Positions 42,243 to 51,420 of a DNA stretch of 64,000 nucleotides are shown piece after piece. The position numbers and the translations under genes were made by a program. Where the stretch lies: NCBI RefSeq assembly GCF_001077535.1, contig NZ_CP011968.1, positions 1,922,001 through 1,986,000 of the forward strand, read 5' to 3'. A model generated the notes under the pieces. The model was given only the letters and a program-made list of their open reading frames with translations, was not told where the DNA came from and ran no database searches. This stretch comes from Clostridioides difficile ATCC 9689 = DSM 1296. GTDB taxonomy: Bacteria; Bacillota; Clostridia; Peptostreptococcales; Peptostreptococcaceae. Positions within the stretch are counted from its first letter, which is position 1. Every line of letters begins with the position of its first letter.

Positions 42243-44186
42243 TTACCAGTTCATCAGCCCATAGCCTTTGATACATTGATAGTTGAGGTCGTAGCTTTTT
42301 ATCTTGCAGGCGTCGCCGGAATTGCCCTCAACGGTATAGACGCGGCTGCCGTCCCTGCCAAGCACAAGCCCCACATGGTCGGCAACACCGTCTAAATCCC
42401 AGTCGAAAAAGATAGCGTCGCCCGGTGCGATATTCTCATAGCCCCGCGCGCCCCATTGTCCCCTTGACTGGAACCAGGGAACGCCTTGCCATTCGCAGCC
42501 TGCAAAGCGGGGTTCGCTTTTTCCGGCTTGATTGTAGCACCATGACACAAAGCAGGCGCACCATTCCACGCGGCTGTTAAAGCCGTACCAACTCCAATAG
42601 GGGTAGCCGCCCACATTTCCCACTTGCTGCTTTGCAAGCTCCATAAGCTCCGGGTTTCCGGGACGTGTGCCGTTTACAAACTCTACGCCGCTTAAATCCT
42701 CGGACGGGCTACCGTCGGGGGAGCCGCCGCCAAAAATCAGCGGTTTGTTGCCCTGTGTCTGTAAGTACACTTTGAACATTTCAAACTGCTGTGGGTTCAG
42801 CAGTTCTTCCGCAAGGGAAGCAATCGGCTTGTTTGTCAGTTTCACATTTAAGATACGGTATTCGTATTCTTCCTCGTTGCCCTCCTCGTCGGTGGTGGTG
42901 CGTATCTCGATTTCTTCCGTCAGCGTCAAGGTGTACTGTAAGCCGAACAGCCGCTTTAGCTCTGCCTGTGCGCTCTGCGGGGTATAACTCTGCAAAAGGG
43001 CAGTCAGATAAGACGCAAGCTCATGTGGGTTATGCCCGATAGTATCAAGGTCATAGCGGTATTCATCATAGCCGCTGTGGGTGCTTTCGATAGCGTCAAT
43101 CTCACTTTGCAGCTCGTTTTCCATTGCGGCATAGCTCTGTTCCGTTGCCACAAGGTCGATGTCCTCGGACGTGTAGGAAGTCCCTAACACGCTGTTCATG
43201 CTGCCGGAAAACATTGCCCCACAAGAGGAAAGCCCTACCGATACCATGATGAACAGAAGCAGCGCGGTGATAGCGATTATCACGCCTGCCGGGTGTCGCC
43301 CTGCAAAGGCAGCCGCTTTTTTTGCTGCTGTTTGGGACGCTCCGGCGGCTGCTTTGGCGGTAGCTGCGCCGCCTTTCTTTACCGTCTTTGCATACTGGCG
43401 TTTGATTTTTTGTTTCTGCATGAACCGGGAAAAGGGATTACTTGTAAGCTGCGGGTTTTCCTGCAAGGCTTTGTGATACTGGAAATTGACGTTTGCCTTA
43501 AACGCTGCCCGTTCTGCCTTTGCCGCTTCCCGGTAGGGTTTCAGCTTATGGCTGCGGTAGCCCTGTTTTAGTTTCTGCGTCCCGTACCTTGCGCCGCGCT
43601 CGGCAAGTTCCTCCGATTTGTGCGCGCCCTCCACGCCGGAATTGTCTTTCTCGACGCTGTGGATTTTGTTGTGAACAAAAATACCCGCTTCCTGCGCGGG
43701 GCGGGATAACGGATTATTGTGGGGTTTGCCGCCGGGTAGGGGCTTTTCCTGTTCCTCAAAGTGAAGCCGGGTCTTTGCCTTTCCGGTGGCTTCCTCAAAG
43801 GTGCGCTCTTTTACCAGTTTCTTCTGCTTCGGGAGAGCTGCCTTTGCCGCGTCCAGTTTGTCGGCTGCTTTTTCTGATTTTTTGATGTAAGTTTCCAGTT
43901 CCGGCGTTGCCCGTTCCTCGTCGGTAAACTGCAAGCGGGAAGTGGAAGTACGCAAAACGGTAGCTTCCTGCGCTTTCTTGACTGCCTTTTTGCTTGCCTT
44001 TCGGGTATGGGCTGCGTCAAGGTGTTCCATGACGCGCTCTGCGGTAGCGGTGTCCGGCTGTGAAAAGTTGCTGTCTGCTTCCCGGCTGCTGATACGCTCG
44101 GCGGTCTGCTGTGTTTCGTTGACTTCCACCGCACCGTCGCGGGTCATTTTCTGTGTGATTTTATCGCGTGGTTTTAACTGTTTCAT
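42243..44186 (-). CDS. CHAP-domain peptidoglycan hydrolase of the transfer apparatus
   Basis: The 647-residue protein has a long basic, disordered cytoplasmic part (to about residue 300), one membrane helix (GVIIAITALLLFIMVSVGL), an extracellular helical/beta region and a C-terminal CHAP-type domain: WCACFVSWCYNQAG with the catalytic Cys, and ADHVGLVLG with the His. It should open the cell wall for the secretion channel, like VirB1/Orf14. It overlaps the virB4 stop by 4 nt. Confidence 0.87.
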   Translation of the reverse strand: MKQLKPRDKITQKMTRDGAVEVNETQQTAERISSREADSNFSQPDTATAERVMEHLDAAHTRKASKKAVKKAQEATVLRTSTSRLQFTDEERATPELETYIKKSEKAADKLDAAKAALPKQKKLVKERTFEEATGKAKTRLHFEEQEKPLPGGKPHNNPLSRPAQEAGIFVHNKIHSVEKDNSGVEGAHKSEELAERGARYGTQKLKQGYRSHKLKPYREAAKAERAAFKANVNFQYHKALQENPQLTSNPFSRFMQKQKIKRQYAKTVKKGGAATAKAAAGASQTAAKKAAAFAGRHPAGVIIAITALLLFIMVSVGLSSCGAMFSGSMNSVLGTSYTSEDIDLVATEQSYAAMENELQSEIDAIESTHSGYDEYRYDLDTIGHNPHELASYLTALLQSYTPQSAQAELKRLFGLQYTLTLTEEIEIRTTTDEEGNEEEYEYRILNVKLTNKPIASLAEELLNPQQFEMFKVYLQTQGNKPLIFGGGSPDGSPSEDLSGVEFVNGTRPGNPELMELAKQQVGNVGGYPYWSWYGFNSRVEWCACFVSWCYNQAGKSEPRFAGCEWQGVPWFQSRGQWGARGYENIAPGDAIFFDWDLDGVADHVGLVLGRDGSRVYTVEGNSGDACKIKSYDLNYQCIKGYGLMNW

Positions 44187-44479
44187 AGGCTGCTCACTTC
44201 CTCCGGCTTCGTCGTCATAATGCGGTAAAGCTCGGTGTCTTTCGGGAAATGGTCTACAAAGGGCAGCACCACATTTCCGTAAAAGATAAGTCCTTCGCCT
44301 GCTTCGGTGTGGGTTACATATTTCATCTGCTGTGGGCTGATATTTAGCTGCTTTGCAAGGATAGCCCGGTCGCCCTGCGCCTGATTGAGCATGAGGACAA
44401 AATCAGAGTTTTCAAAGATATTTTCCACCTCGCGGGAAGCAAGCAAGTCCTTGATGTTCTGCGTGATAGCTGTGGGTAT
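44183..44479 (-). CDS. virB4: virB4, 3' part (after the intervening sequence)
   Basis: The 98 residues from IPTAITQNIKDLLASREVEN to EEVSSL are the normal end of a Tn1549-type VirB4, including SDFVLMLNQAQGDRAILAKQ. There is no ATG or ribosome site at the front; the TTG at 44446 has no site either. So this is not an independent gene. It joins in phase to the upstream part if 44480-44835 is removed. Confidence 0.85.
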   Translation of the reverse strand: MPTAITQNIKDLLASREVENIFENSDFVLMLNQAQGDRAILAKQLNISPQQMKYVTHTEAGEGLIFYGNVVLPFVDHFPKDTELYRIMTTKPEEVSSL

Positions 44480-44835
44480 CTGTTGTGTGATTAGCGGACA
44501 GTTTTTTATCTGTCCCTCCGGGGCTTTCGCCCATTTTCAGCGGTATGTCTGTTCATACCCGGCATAGCATATCTTTTTATCCTGCGGTTTATGCCGCAGA
44601 CCGAAACGATAGCGGAGCCTCGTGGGGCTGTTATATTCCCGGCTATTGCAAACCGGGGGTCAAGCCCTATGCGTTGCGTGTGTATCAAGTATTACCTTGA
44701 CACTTCCACTCGGATTAGGATTGCAAAACCTTTCCCGTTTTCTTCTCCGCTGATATTCTTAACCGTTCTTTTCGGCTTCGGTTAAGACGGCATACACAAT
44801 CCCCATTTGCAAGATTGTAGGGACTGTGCCTGTTT
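44480..44835 (-). other. 356-nt structured intervening sequence inside virB4
   Basis: The segment interrupts virB4 exactly between GG (of FRKWGG) and IPTAITQ. It is not a multiple of three, contains stops and encodes nothing. Read in the gene direction it is packed with hairpins: CTTAACCG/CGGTTAAG, CCCGG/CCGGG, GCGG/CCGC, GGTATG/CATACC, GGGC-GAAA-GCCC, GGACAG/CTGTCC. The exon before it ends in T and the segment ends in G, as at group I intron borders. It lacks the group II start GUGYG. A self-splicing intron is the best explanation; class unproven. Confidence 0.6.
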
Positions 44836-46968
44836 ACCTCCCCATTTTCTAAAACGCTTCCAAATCTCCACACTGTAAGCGGCGGTCTGTTCCTCTTTTA
44901 AGAGCAAATGAAATTCGTCCATATAGTAGCGGGTAGATTTCTTTTCTGCCCGGTTAATGGTAACGCGGTTCCATATCTGGTCTTGCACAATGAGCATACC
45001 TAATTTTTTGAGCTGTTTTCCAAGCTGCTTAATATCAAAGCAGACAAGGCGGTTAGAAAGTTCCACGTTAGTTCTGTGGTTGAACACGTTAAGACTGCCG
45101 GAAACATACAGTTCCAACGCCGCCGCAATACGGGCAGCTTCCGGCTCCGGCTGTTTTAACAGCTCGTCGTAAAGGTCGCCCAAAATAGGCATTTTTTCCG
45201 GTACAGGGTCAGCAAGATAGTCCCGGTACACATTCCTTACGGCGCGGTCAATGACGGTCTTATCAACGGGCTGCAAGCCCTCCTTGCCGCCAATGACAAG
45301 CTCGCAGAGGGACAGGATAAAATCACTTTTCAGTGCAAGGGGGCTGTCGTCCTCGCTGTAATTAAGGTTCATATCCATAGGGTTCACATACTGGGGCGTA
45401 CCGTCCATGCCTTTCCCGGTCGGGGATAATCGTATCACTTGCCCGCCAAGCCGCTTTACAAGGGCAAAATACTCGGCTTCCGGGTCGCAGATAAAAATAT
45501 CGTCGTCGGTAATGAGAAAGGCATTTGTGATTTCCCGCTTTGCCGCAAAGGATTTTCCGCTGCCCGGTGTTCCCAAGATAAGCCCGTTGGGGTTTTTAAG
45601 CTGCTTGCGGTCGCAGAGTATCATGTTATTACTTAAAGCGTTCAGCCCGTAATAAAGGGCAGCCCCGGTCTGAAATAGCTCCTGTGTGATGAACGGAATA
45701 AAAATAGCGGTGCTGCTCGTCGTCAAACCTCGCTGAATAGGGATAAGGTTCTCCCCCAAAGGGATAGAGGACATCAGCCCCGCTTCCTGCTGATAGTCAA
45801 GACGGGTCAAGGCGCAGTTGTATTTCTGTGCAATGCCCGCCGCCGCGAAAATGTCATTTTCCAGTTTCCGCTTCGTGTCTGCCATGTTTACCACAAGGAA
45901 CGTGAGAAGAAACATTCGCTCGTTGCGGCTCTGTAAATCCTGCAATAAATTCTTTGCTTCATTTCCGAAAGTGGCAAGGTCGGACGGGAGTATGTCAATA
46001 TCGTAACCGCTTCTAACCGCTTTTTTCTGTTCCTCAATCTTCATCTTGTCAAGGTCTGTGATTTTGCGCTTAATGGTCTTGATTGCTTCCGACTGGTCGA
46101 TACTTTTAATGTGGAGATTGACAATAACCCCTGTTTCCAAGTCCAACATATCCGCTAAGATACGGTCGTTTAGCTCCGGGGCAAGGATTTCAAGGAACGA
46201 TACCGCCCCCGTCTTTTTCCCCATAGCAAAGTAGCGTCCCTCCCTGAACTTGAAAGAGGACGGGGCGATAAAGTCCTTTGTGGTAAGCCCCGTCGGGGTC
46301 AGCCAGTCATAAGAGAATGAGAACGGCTCGCCTGCCGGGTGGAATACCCCATGCAGCACCTTTAAGCGTTCATAGCCCGATAAGGGGTGCGCCGATACGC
46401 CAAGCACCTTGAAATTGTTGAGTACGTCGGTTTCAATACGGGAAAGCCGCGCCCTTGCTGCCGCCGGATTGTCCGCTTCAATGGAAAACGTGATGTACTT
46501 GTGCTTTACAAGCCCGTTGTTCCCTTTGGCAAGCTGCGCTTTCAGCATATCGGAATACTCGGTGCGGATAGAGTTAAAATCGTCGTTTTGCGGCGGGATA
46601 TGGATTGCCCGCGCTGCCTGTTCCTGCTGTGAGCCTTGATTGATGAAAGAAAGCTGCACGTTCACGCTCGCGTCAAAGTAGTTGAGGAAATCGCACCAGT
46701 TTTCAAAAATGGCGGTCTTATCATCTGCCTGTGCAAGCTGATAGTTGATGTCCTCAAAAGCAATGCTTTTTGAATATTTCCGCTGTGCCACTTTGCAGAT
46801 ACCGTCCGGGTACATGGCAAGATAGGGAATGGTCTGCTGTGCGGTGTGGGCTTTCCCGTCCCCTTTTGCCTGCCGGATAACCGCCGCTATCTGTTTCTTT
46901 TCCGCGCGGGTCAGCTTACGCTTGTTTCCTGCGGTTTCCCGCGTCTTTTTTGTCTGTCCTTTTGACAA
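44782..46968 (-). CDS. virB4: virB4, 5' part (conjugation ATPase)
   Basis: VirB4 ATPases energise the type IV secretion channel. This part gives 711 true residues (46968-44836), then 17 foreign ones read from the intervening sequence before a stop at 44782. Walker A is GLILGTPGSGKSFAAKREI, and MDEFHLLL with EIWKRFRKWGG gives Walker B and the start of the next motif. Joined to the 3' part, the protein would be 809 residues, the normal size. Start TTG 46968 has AAGGAGG 9 nt upstream and overlaps prgI. Confidence 0.9.
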   Translation of the reverse strand: MSKGQTKKTRETAGNKRKLTRAEKKQIAAVIRQAKGDGKAHTAQQTIPYLAMYPDGICKVAQRKYSKSIAFEDINYQLAQADDKTAIFENWCDFLNYFDASVNVQLSFINQGSQQEQAARAIHIPPQNDDFNSIRTEYSDMLKAQLAKGNNGLVKHKYITFSIEADNPAAARARLSRIETDVLNNFKVLGVSAHPLSGYERLKVLHGVFHPAGEPFSFSYDWLTPTGLTTKDFIAPSSFKFREGRYFAMGKKTGAVSFLEILAPELNDRILADMLDLETGVIVNLHIKSIDQSEAIKTIKRKITDLDKMKIEEQKKAVRSGYDIDILPSDLATFGNEAKNLLQDLQSRNERMFLLTFLVVNMADTKRKLENDIFAAAGIAQKYNCALTRLDYQQEAGLMSSIPLGENLIPIQRGLTTSSTAIFIPFITQELFQTGAALYYGLNALSNNMILCDRKQLKNPNGLILGTPGSGKSFAAKREITNAFLITDDDIFICDPEAEYFALVKRLGGQVIRLSPTGKGMDGTPQYVNPMDMNLNYSEDDSPLALKSDFILSLCELVIGGKEGLQPVDKTVIDRAVRNVYRDYLADPVPEKMPILGDLYDELLKQPEPEAARIAAALELYVSGSLNVFNHRTNVELSNRLVCFDIKQLGKQLKKLGMLIVQDQIWNRVTINRAEKKSTRYYMDEFHLLLKEEQTAAYSVEIWKRFRKWGGKQAQSLQSCKWGLCMPS

Positions 46969-47320
46969 TCGCTGATACCTCCTTTTCTAATGCCCGCTGT
47001 TTCTCCAAAAGTGCATATAGGTTTTCCGTCTGATACGGTCGCACTTTGGGGCGGGTCAATTTTGTCTGAATGATGTTCTTTATAACCACTTCAAGGGGCT
47101 GTCCATGCTTTTCATACATGGCAACCAAGAAGCAGGGAAGCATGACGACAATCATTGCCATTGCCGCAAGGCTCGTCCCTGCGCTGTCTTTGAGCAAAAA
47201 GAAAAGCGGCAGTCCCATAAGAAGTGCCACTGAAAAACAAAGGATTTGCCGCTTTGTCAGATTGAAAGCGACTTTTGTTTTGACTTTGGATAAGTCTTTG
47301 GGTACAGGTACATACGCCAA
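46916..47320 (-). CDS. PrgI-family membrane protein
   Basis: The 134-residue protein begins with VPVPKDLSKVKTKVAFNLTK, then two adjacent membrane helices (ILCFSVALLMGLPLFFLL; LAAMAMIVVMLPCFLVAMY), then YEKHGQPLEVV. This is the PrgI/VirB3-like partner that always precedes virB4 in these elements. The start is TTG with GGAGG 7 nt upstream. It overlaps virB4 by 53 nt. Confidence 0.88.
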   Translation of the reverse strand: MAYVPVPKDLSKVKTKVAFNLTKRQILCFSVALLMGLPLFFLLKDSAGTSLAAMAMIVVMLPCFLVAMYEKHGQPLEVVIKNIIQTKLTRPKVRPYQTENLYALLEKQRALEKEVSAIVKRTDKKDAGNRRKQA

Positions 47321-47362
47321 GAAAAAACCTCCTTTCTGCGGGACTTTCCCGCGTGTGCTGTG

Positions 47363-48232
47363 TTAATGTGCATTGAAAATGGATTTTGCCAGTGCGCCGG
47401 ATTTGAACAGGGAGAAACAAAGGATAACGGTATAGGCTGCAAGGGAAAAAATCGCGCTGTGCAGATTGTCCGCTACCACCATTTCGCCTACTAAAACTGC
47501 GTAAATGCCGACGCATATCATAATGAGGAAGCCTTGAAAGCCCAGTGCAAACAGCCCCTTTAGGTAGTTGTTCCCAATCTGTCCCCATTCCCGGTTTGTC
47601 ATGGTGGCAAAAGGGATAGGGGAAACGGAACAGTAGGCGTATATCTCAATCATTCTTCCGTAGAAGATAACGGTTATCAGTACGGACATGATTTTCATAC
47701 AAAGGCTTACAAGGCTCGTTTCCATGACAAGTAACAGTAGTTCGGGGATTTCCATATCTTTTAGTCCCTCCTGCATGGCGGCAAGGGCTTCGGTTACGTC
47801 GATATTCGTATCGCCGCCGATTACCCCCGCCGCGCCGGATACAATATGCTGCGCCATATCAAACACCGCCATAGTAATATCAAAGGTATGTGTTACCAAG
47901 AAAACGGCAACAAAGGCTTTGAAAAACCACTTGAAAAACATAAATGTTTCTATGTCGTGCATATTGTTTTTTTCCGTTACCATGCTGATAAGCTCATAAC
48001 AGAGGACATAGGTAATGACAAGCCCCGCAATGGGTACAATCACATTTTCCGACAGGTTTTGTATCATGCTGAAAATGTTTGCGTTCCACCCCTGCGGGGT
48101 CTTGCCTACCTCCGCTGCAATGGTGCCTACTTTTTCATTTACGTCCCCGAACATAGTTGACAGATTACCGTTTATCGCACCGATAAGGATTTCCTTTATC
48201 CATTCGTTAATCGCGTCAAGTATGCTCTCCAT
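47363..48232 (-). CDS. VirB6/TrbL-like channel membrane protein
   Basis: The 289-residue protein has six to seven membrane segments (VIVPIAGLVITYVLCYELI; FFKWFFKAFVAVFLV; GLFALGFQGFLIMICVGIYA) and a periplasmic-type loop with NIDVTEALAAMQEG. It corresponds to the CD1112-like VirB6 equivalents that form the inner channel. It lies between the Maff2 and PrgI genes, as in Tn1549. Confidence 0.85.
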   Translation of the reverse strand: MESILDAINEWIKEILIGAINGNLSTMFGDVNEKVGTIAAEVGKTPQGWNANIFSMIQNLSENVIVPIAGLVITYVLCYELISMVTEKNNMHDIETFMFFKWFFKAFVAVFLVTHTFDITMAVFDMAQHIVSGAAGVIGGDTNIDVTEALAAMQEGLKDMEIPELLLLVMETSLVSLCMKIMSVLITVIFYGRMIEIYAYCSVSPIPFATMTNREWGQIGNNYLKGLFALGFQGFLIMICVGIYAVLVGEMVVADNLHSAIFSLAAYTVILCFSLFKSGALAKSIFNAH

Positions 48233-48250
48233 AGGCTACCCTCCGTAATC

Positions 48251-48466
48251 TTATCCGAACAGACCGGAAAGAAGCGGTACAAGGATAGTGCCGATAAGGG
48301 CAACGCCGCCGCCCGCCATGAGCTGCTTAATGCCTTGTGATTTTGCACCCGGATTGTCGTTTCCATATCCCTCCAAGAGATTGATAACGCCCCAAATGCC
48401 TAAGCCTGCGCCCAGTGCGATAACAAGGGTCTGTAATACGTCGATAGCAGAGTTAAAAAATTCCAT
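48251..48466 (-). CDS. Maff2-family small membrane protein (VirB2-like)
   Basis: The 71-residue protein has two hydrophobic helices (VLQTLVIALGAGLGIWGVIN and GGGVALIGTILVPLLSGLFG) joined by a polar turn with NDNPGAKSQGIKQLMAG, the Maff2 signature. Size, topology and position resemble pilin-type VirB2 subunits, but that role is an inference. Confidence 0.87.
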   Translation of the reverse strand: MEFFNSAIDVLQTLVIALGAGLGIWGVINLLEGYGNDNPGAKSQGIKQLMAGGGVALIGTILVPLLSGLFG

Positions 48467-48710
48467 AAAGCTCCTTTCTGCCGCAAATGCGGCTTGCCCT
48501 ATAAAAGGGCATAAAAAACGGCGGTCAGTTTTGTAACTGCCGCGGTCATAAGTCCCCGCGCTGCTTATGTGTCTGCCGCGCGGCGGTATTCAGTTTTTAA
48601 GTGTGGGCGTTATGGATTTTCCAGTAGGGGCGCGTATTCTGTAAGTTGTCTGTTTCTTTGTTACTGCGTCAATTCCTCCTTTCTTTTCAGCCGGGAACAC
48701 ACATTTTTCG
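48467..48710 (-). other. intergenic hairpin cluster between Maff2 and small genes
   Basis: This stretch has no convincing gene but several GC-rich hairpins, such as GCCCTATAAAAGGGC, CGGCGGTCAGT/ACTGCCGCGG and GCCGC-rich repeats at 48576-48590. It may regulate or process the long operon transcript between virD4 and the channel genes. Confidence 0.45.
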
Positions 48711-48878
48711 TCATTCCAAAAGATAGCTCCTACGCTGCATATACTCGGTAACGTAAAGGGTCTGTTCCCCTCCGCGTTCCTGCAAATACTCCCGCAGAGC
48801 GTTTTCTGCATTTTCTATCATCTTTGTAAAATAACGTTCACGACGTATATCATCAGTTTTTGTTTTCTGTCTGCTCAT
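48711..48878 (-). CDS. 55-residue hypothetical protein
   Basis: The small helical, charged protein (DDIRRERYFTKMIENAENAL) starts at ATG 48878 with GGGAGG 7 nt upstream. It lies between virD4 and Maff2, in the operon direction. I do not recognise it. Confidence 0.6.
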   Translation of the reverse strand: MSRQKTKTDDIRRERYFTKMIENAENALREYLQERGGEQTLYVTEYMQRRSYLLE

Positions 48879-48897
48879 AGTATAACCTCCCGTAAAA

Positions 48898-49065
48898 TCA
48901 AAGTTCCCGCCGCACCCGTTTCTGCTCATACAGGGCTTCACACCGTTTCACAAACTGCTGGATAGCTGCCTGCCGTTGCTGTTCCCGTCGCTCGGCAATG
49001 AAAACAAGCCCGTTTATGGCTTCTGTGATTTTCTTATCTTTTTTCTTCTGCATACGTCTATTCAT
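48898..49065 (-). CDS. 55-residue basic hypothetical protein
   Basis: The product is very basic and helical (MNRRMQKKKDKKITEAINGL; QQFVKRCEALYEQKRVRREL), so it may bind nucleic acid. ATG 49065 has AGGAGG 9 nt upstream and overlaps the virD4 stop by 8 nt, which supports translation. Confidence 0.6.
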   Translation of the reverse strand: MNRRMQKKKDKKITEAINGLVFIAERREQQRQAAIQQFVKRCEALYEQKRVRREL

Positions 49066-50848
49066 GGTCGGTGTCCTCCTGCAAATCTGCTTCGCTGATT
49101 TCGTAATAGTCAAAGGGTTCGTCCGGCTTTACAAGGGCGGGTCTGCGCCTTAAATGCTTTTCCATATCAAAGGTATTTTTCTTGTCATAGTCGGAAAGAT
49201 ATTTATAGTTGGGGTGCTTTGTAATGTCGTACTTATCAGAGAAGAACGGGCGCACCCCGCGTAGCTGTAAGATACATTTCCCGCCGTCCATAACCGCAAT
49301 TTCATCTTCCGTCATAAGCTGCTTGCCTAACTTCTGATAGTTCAGCCCATGCGATACCTCCCGCCCCCGGTTCTCGGAAGTGTTGAAGCTGTCAATGGTT
49401 TCTTTCCCCAAGATTTCCGACATTTCTTTGAGGGTGGTTTTCTCCTTTCCGCCTAAGAAAAGGGTGGTGTCGCAGTTGCCGGCTATGGTATCGGCGTTGT
49501 CCTTGTAAATGGCTTTTAACTGCGACTGGCTCTGCAAAATGATTGAAGCGGAGATTTCCCGGCTTCGTATGGTGGCTATGAGCTTTTCAAACTTCGGTAT
49601 CTGCCCGATATTTGCAAACTCGTCTAACAGACAGCGCACATGGACGGGCAGCCTGCCGCCGTATTCATCATCTGCCTTGTCGCAAAGGAGATTGAAAAGC
49701 TGCGTGTAAAGAATACTCACAACAAAGTTAAATGTATCGTCGGTGTCGGAAATGATAACAAACAGGGCGGTCTTGCGGTCGCCTATGGTGTCAAGCTCCA
49801 TTTCGTCGGTTTCCATAAGGTCGCGCAGCTCCTTAATGTCAAAGGGGGCAAGCCGCGCACCGCAGGAAATGAGGATAGAGCTTCTTGTCTTTCCCGCAGA
49901 CAGCAGGAATTTCTTATACTGCCGGACGGCAAAGTGTTCCGGGTCTTTTTCCTCCAACCGTTCAAACATGAGGTCAACGGGGGACTGAAATTCCGGGTCG
50001 TCCTCGCGGGCTTCACTGGCATTTATCATTTCAAGCAGCGTCGTAAAGTTCTTTTCTTCCTCCGGGGCTTCGTACCAAATGTAGCCGATAAGGGCGCAGT
50101 AAAAGAGCCGTTCCGATTTTACCCAAAAATCCTCCCCGGCTTTTTCCCCGTCCCCTTTGGTGTTGGCAATCAAGGTATTTACCAGTTTCAAAATATCTTT
50201 CTCGCTGCGGAGATAGGCAAAGGGATTGTATTTCATGCTTTTTTTGAAGTTAATGGTGTTCAGCACCTTTATCCGATACCCGCCCCGCTGTAAGAGTTTC
50301 CCACATTCGACTAAAACCGTTCCTTTCGGGTCGGTTACAACGTAACTGCTGTGCATTTGCATTAAATTCGGCTTCACAAAAAATCTCGTCTTGCCGCTGC
50401 CGCTTCCCCCGATAACAAGGATATTTTTATTCCTTGCATACTTCGGCTGCTTTGGGCGGCTGTTCATGGTAAGCCGTTCCGTCTGTGTGAGCAGCACGTT
50501 ATTTTGAAATACCGGGTCGGTGTAGGGACGTATATCTTCGGCATTTCCCCAACGGGCAGAGCCGTATTCCACACCTTTGCGGTATTTCTTCGCGTTCTTG
50601 CCTTTGACATAGACAATCAGCCGGATAAGTACCGCGCCGAAAAGCCCTGTCAGTAAATCCATAGGGGCAAGGCTCGGAAGCGGATTTGCAAAGGCAGCGG
50701 AAAAGCCGTCTGCAAGGGAAAGCACCTTGCCGGACAGGTCAGCCCCCGGCGCAAGGCGTACCGCCTGCCCGACTTTATCAAAGAGATACATAAAGAGCAG
50801 ATAGGGAATATTGGGAAGTATCAGCCTTTTCCAGTTGATAGCGTTCAT
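49058..50848 (-). CDS. virD4: VirD4-type coupling protein
   Basis: The 596-residue ATPase joins the relaxosome to the secretion channel. It has N-terminal membrane segments, Walker A (VIGGSGSGKTRFFVKPNL), VVTDPKGTVL, and Walker B (CLLDEFANIGQIPKFEKLI), then the SASIILQSQSQLKAIY helix. Length matches Tn1549-type VirD4. Its ATG overlaps the PcfB stop by 4 nt. Confidence 0.94.
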   Translation of the reverse strand: MNAINWKRLILPNIPYLLFMYLFDKVGQAVRLAPGADLSGKVLSLADGFSAAFANPLPSLAPMDLLTGLFGAVLIRLIVYVKGKNAKKYRKGVEYGSARWGNAEDIRPYTDPVFQNNVLLTQTERLTMNSRPKQPKYARNKNILVIGGSGSGKTRFFVKPNLMQMHSSYVVTDPKGTVLVECGKLLQRGGYRIKVLNTINFKKSMKYNPFAYLRSEKDILKLVNTLIANTKGDGEKAGEDFWVKSERLFYCALIGYIWYEAPEEEKNFTTLLEMINASEAREDDPEFQSPVDLMFERLEEKDPEHFAVRQYKKFLLSAGKTRSSILISCGARLAPFDIKELRDLMETDEMELDTIGDRKTALFVIISDTDDTFNFVVSILYTQLFNLLCDKADDEYGGRLPVHVRCLLDEFANIGQIPKFEKLIATIRSREISASIILQSQSQLKAIYKDNADTIAGNCDTTLFLGGKEKTTLKEMSEILGKETIDSFNTSENRGREVSHGLNYQKLGKQLMTEDEIAVMDGGKCILQLRGVRPFFSDKYDITKHPNYKYLSDYDKKNTFDMEKHLRRRPALVKPDEPFDYYEISEADLQEDTDHE

Positions 50849-51327
50849 CTTGCAATCCCCCTGTCTTTGTTCTTGACTTTCTCCCGCTGTGCGTTCAAAG
50901 CTGCCGCCTTTTCTTTGAGGGAAACAATCAGCTTGCGGATAGAGGGCTTTTGCTCCTGCGTCAGCTTCTTTGCGGAAAACTCCTTGAAAGCTGCGGTCAG
51001 TGCGTCCGCGTCCCGTCCCTTAAAAAACACAAGATAGCGGGGCGGGGTTTCGGTGCTGTCTTTCTTTAAGGCAAAGTCAATCCCGTATTTTTTCGCCGTA
51101 CTCTCAAAGGCTTTGATATTCTCCTTTGTGATTTCAATGTTGGAAACGCCCGCGTTCTGCTTCATAAGCTGCTTTAGGGTCTGCTTGCCATGCGGGATTT
51201 TCTGTTTGTCATGCTGCTTTTTCATCTGTGCAAGCAGGGCTTTCATAGCCTTTTGGAGCTGCTGCGCGGTCAGCTTTCCGGTCTTGATGTAAAGGGCTAT
51301 GGTCTTTTCGTTGGTTTCCTCCTGCAA
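50845..51327 (-). CDS. PcfB-like protein (DUF3801)
   Basis: This 160-residue basic protein (GKLTAQQLQKAMKALLAQMK; IEITKENIKAFESTAKKYGI; FFKGRDADALTAAFKEFSAK) matches PcfB/DUF3801, a relaxosome or coupling-protein adaptor encoded just ahead of virD4. The start is TTG at 51327, with GGAGG 7 nt upstream. Confidence 0.88.
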   Translation of the reverse strand: MQEETNEKTIALYIKTGKLTAQQLQKAMKALLAQMKKQHDKQKIPHGKQTLKQLMKQNAGVSNIEITKENIKAFESTAKKYGIDFALKKDSTETPPRYLVFFKGRDADALTAAFKEFSAKKLTQEQKPSIRKLIVSLKEKAAALNAQREKVKNKDRGIAR

Positions 51328-51420
51328 TGGGTGTCCTCCTTTCGTGTTCTATGGTGGTATGCCCGCCGCCGGGAAACGGGACGGGCATGAAAAAAGAGCA
51401 TCCGCTTTCACTCCGCCCTG

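Noticed and set aside
44183-44446. Independent 87-residue gene downstream of virB4
   Set aside because: Its only start is a TTG without ribosome site, and the sequence is the continuous C-terminus of VirB4.
44480-44835. Group II intron in virB4
   Set aside because: The segment lacks the GUGYG start, a recognisable domain V and the AY end, and has no reverse transcriptase frame; I keep a self-splicing intron of other type as the hypothesis.
49640-50293. 217-residue plus-strand frame opposite virD4
   Set aside because: It is antisense to conserved VirD4 sequence and has no family features.
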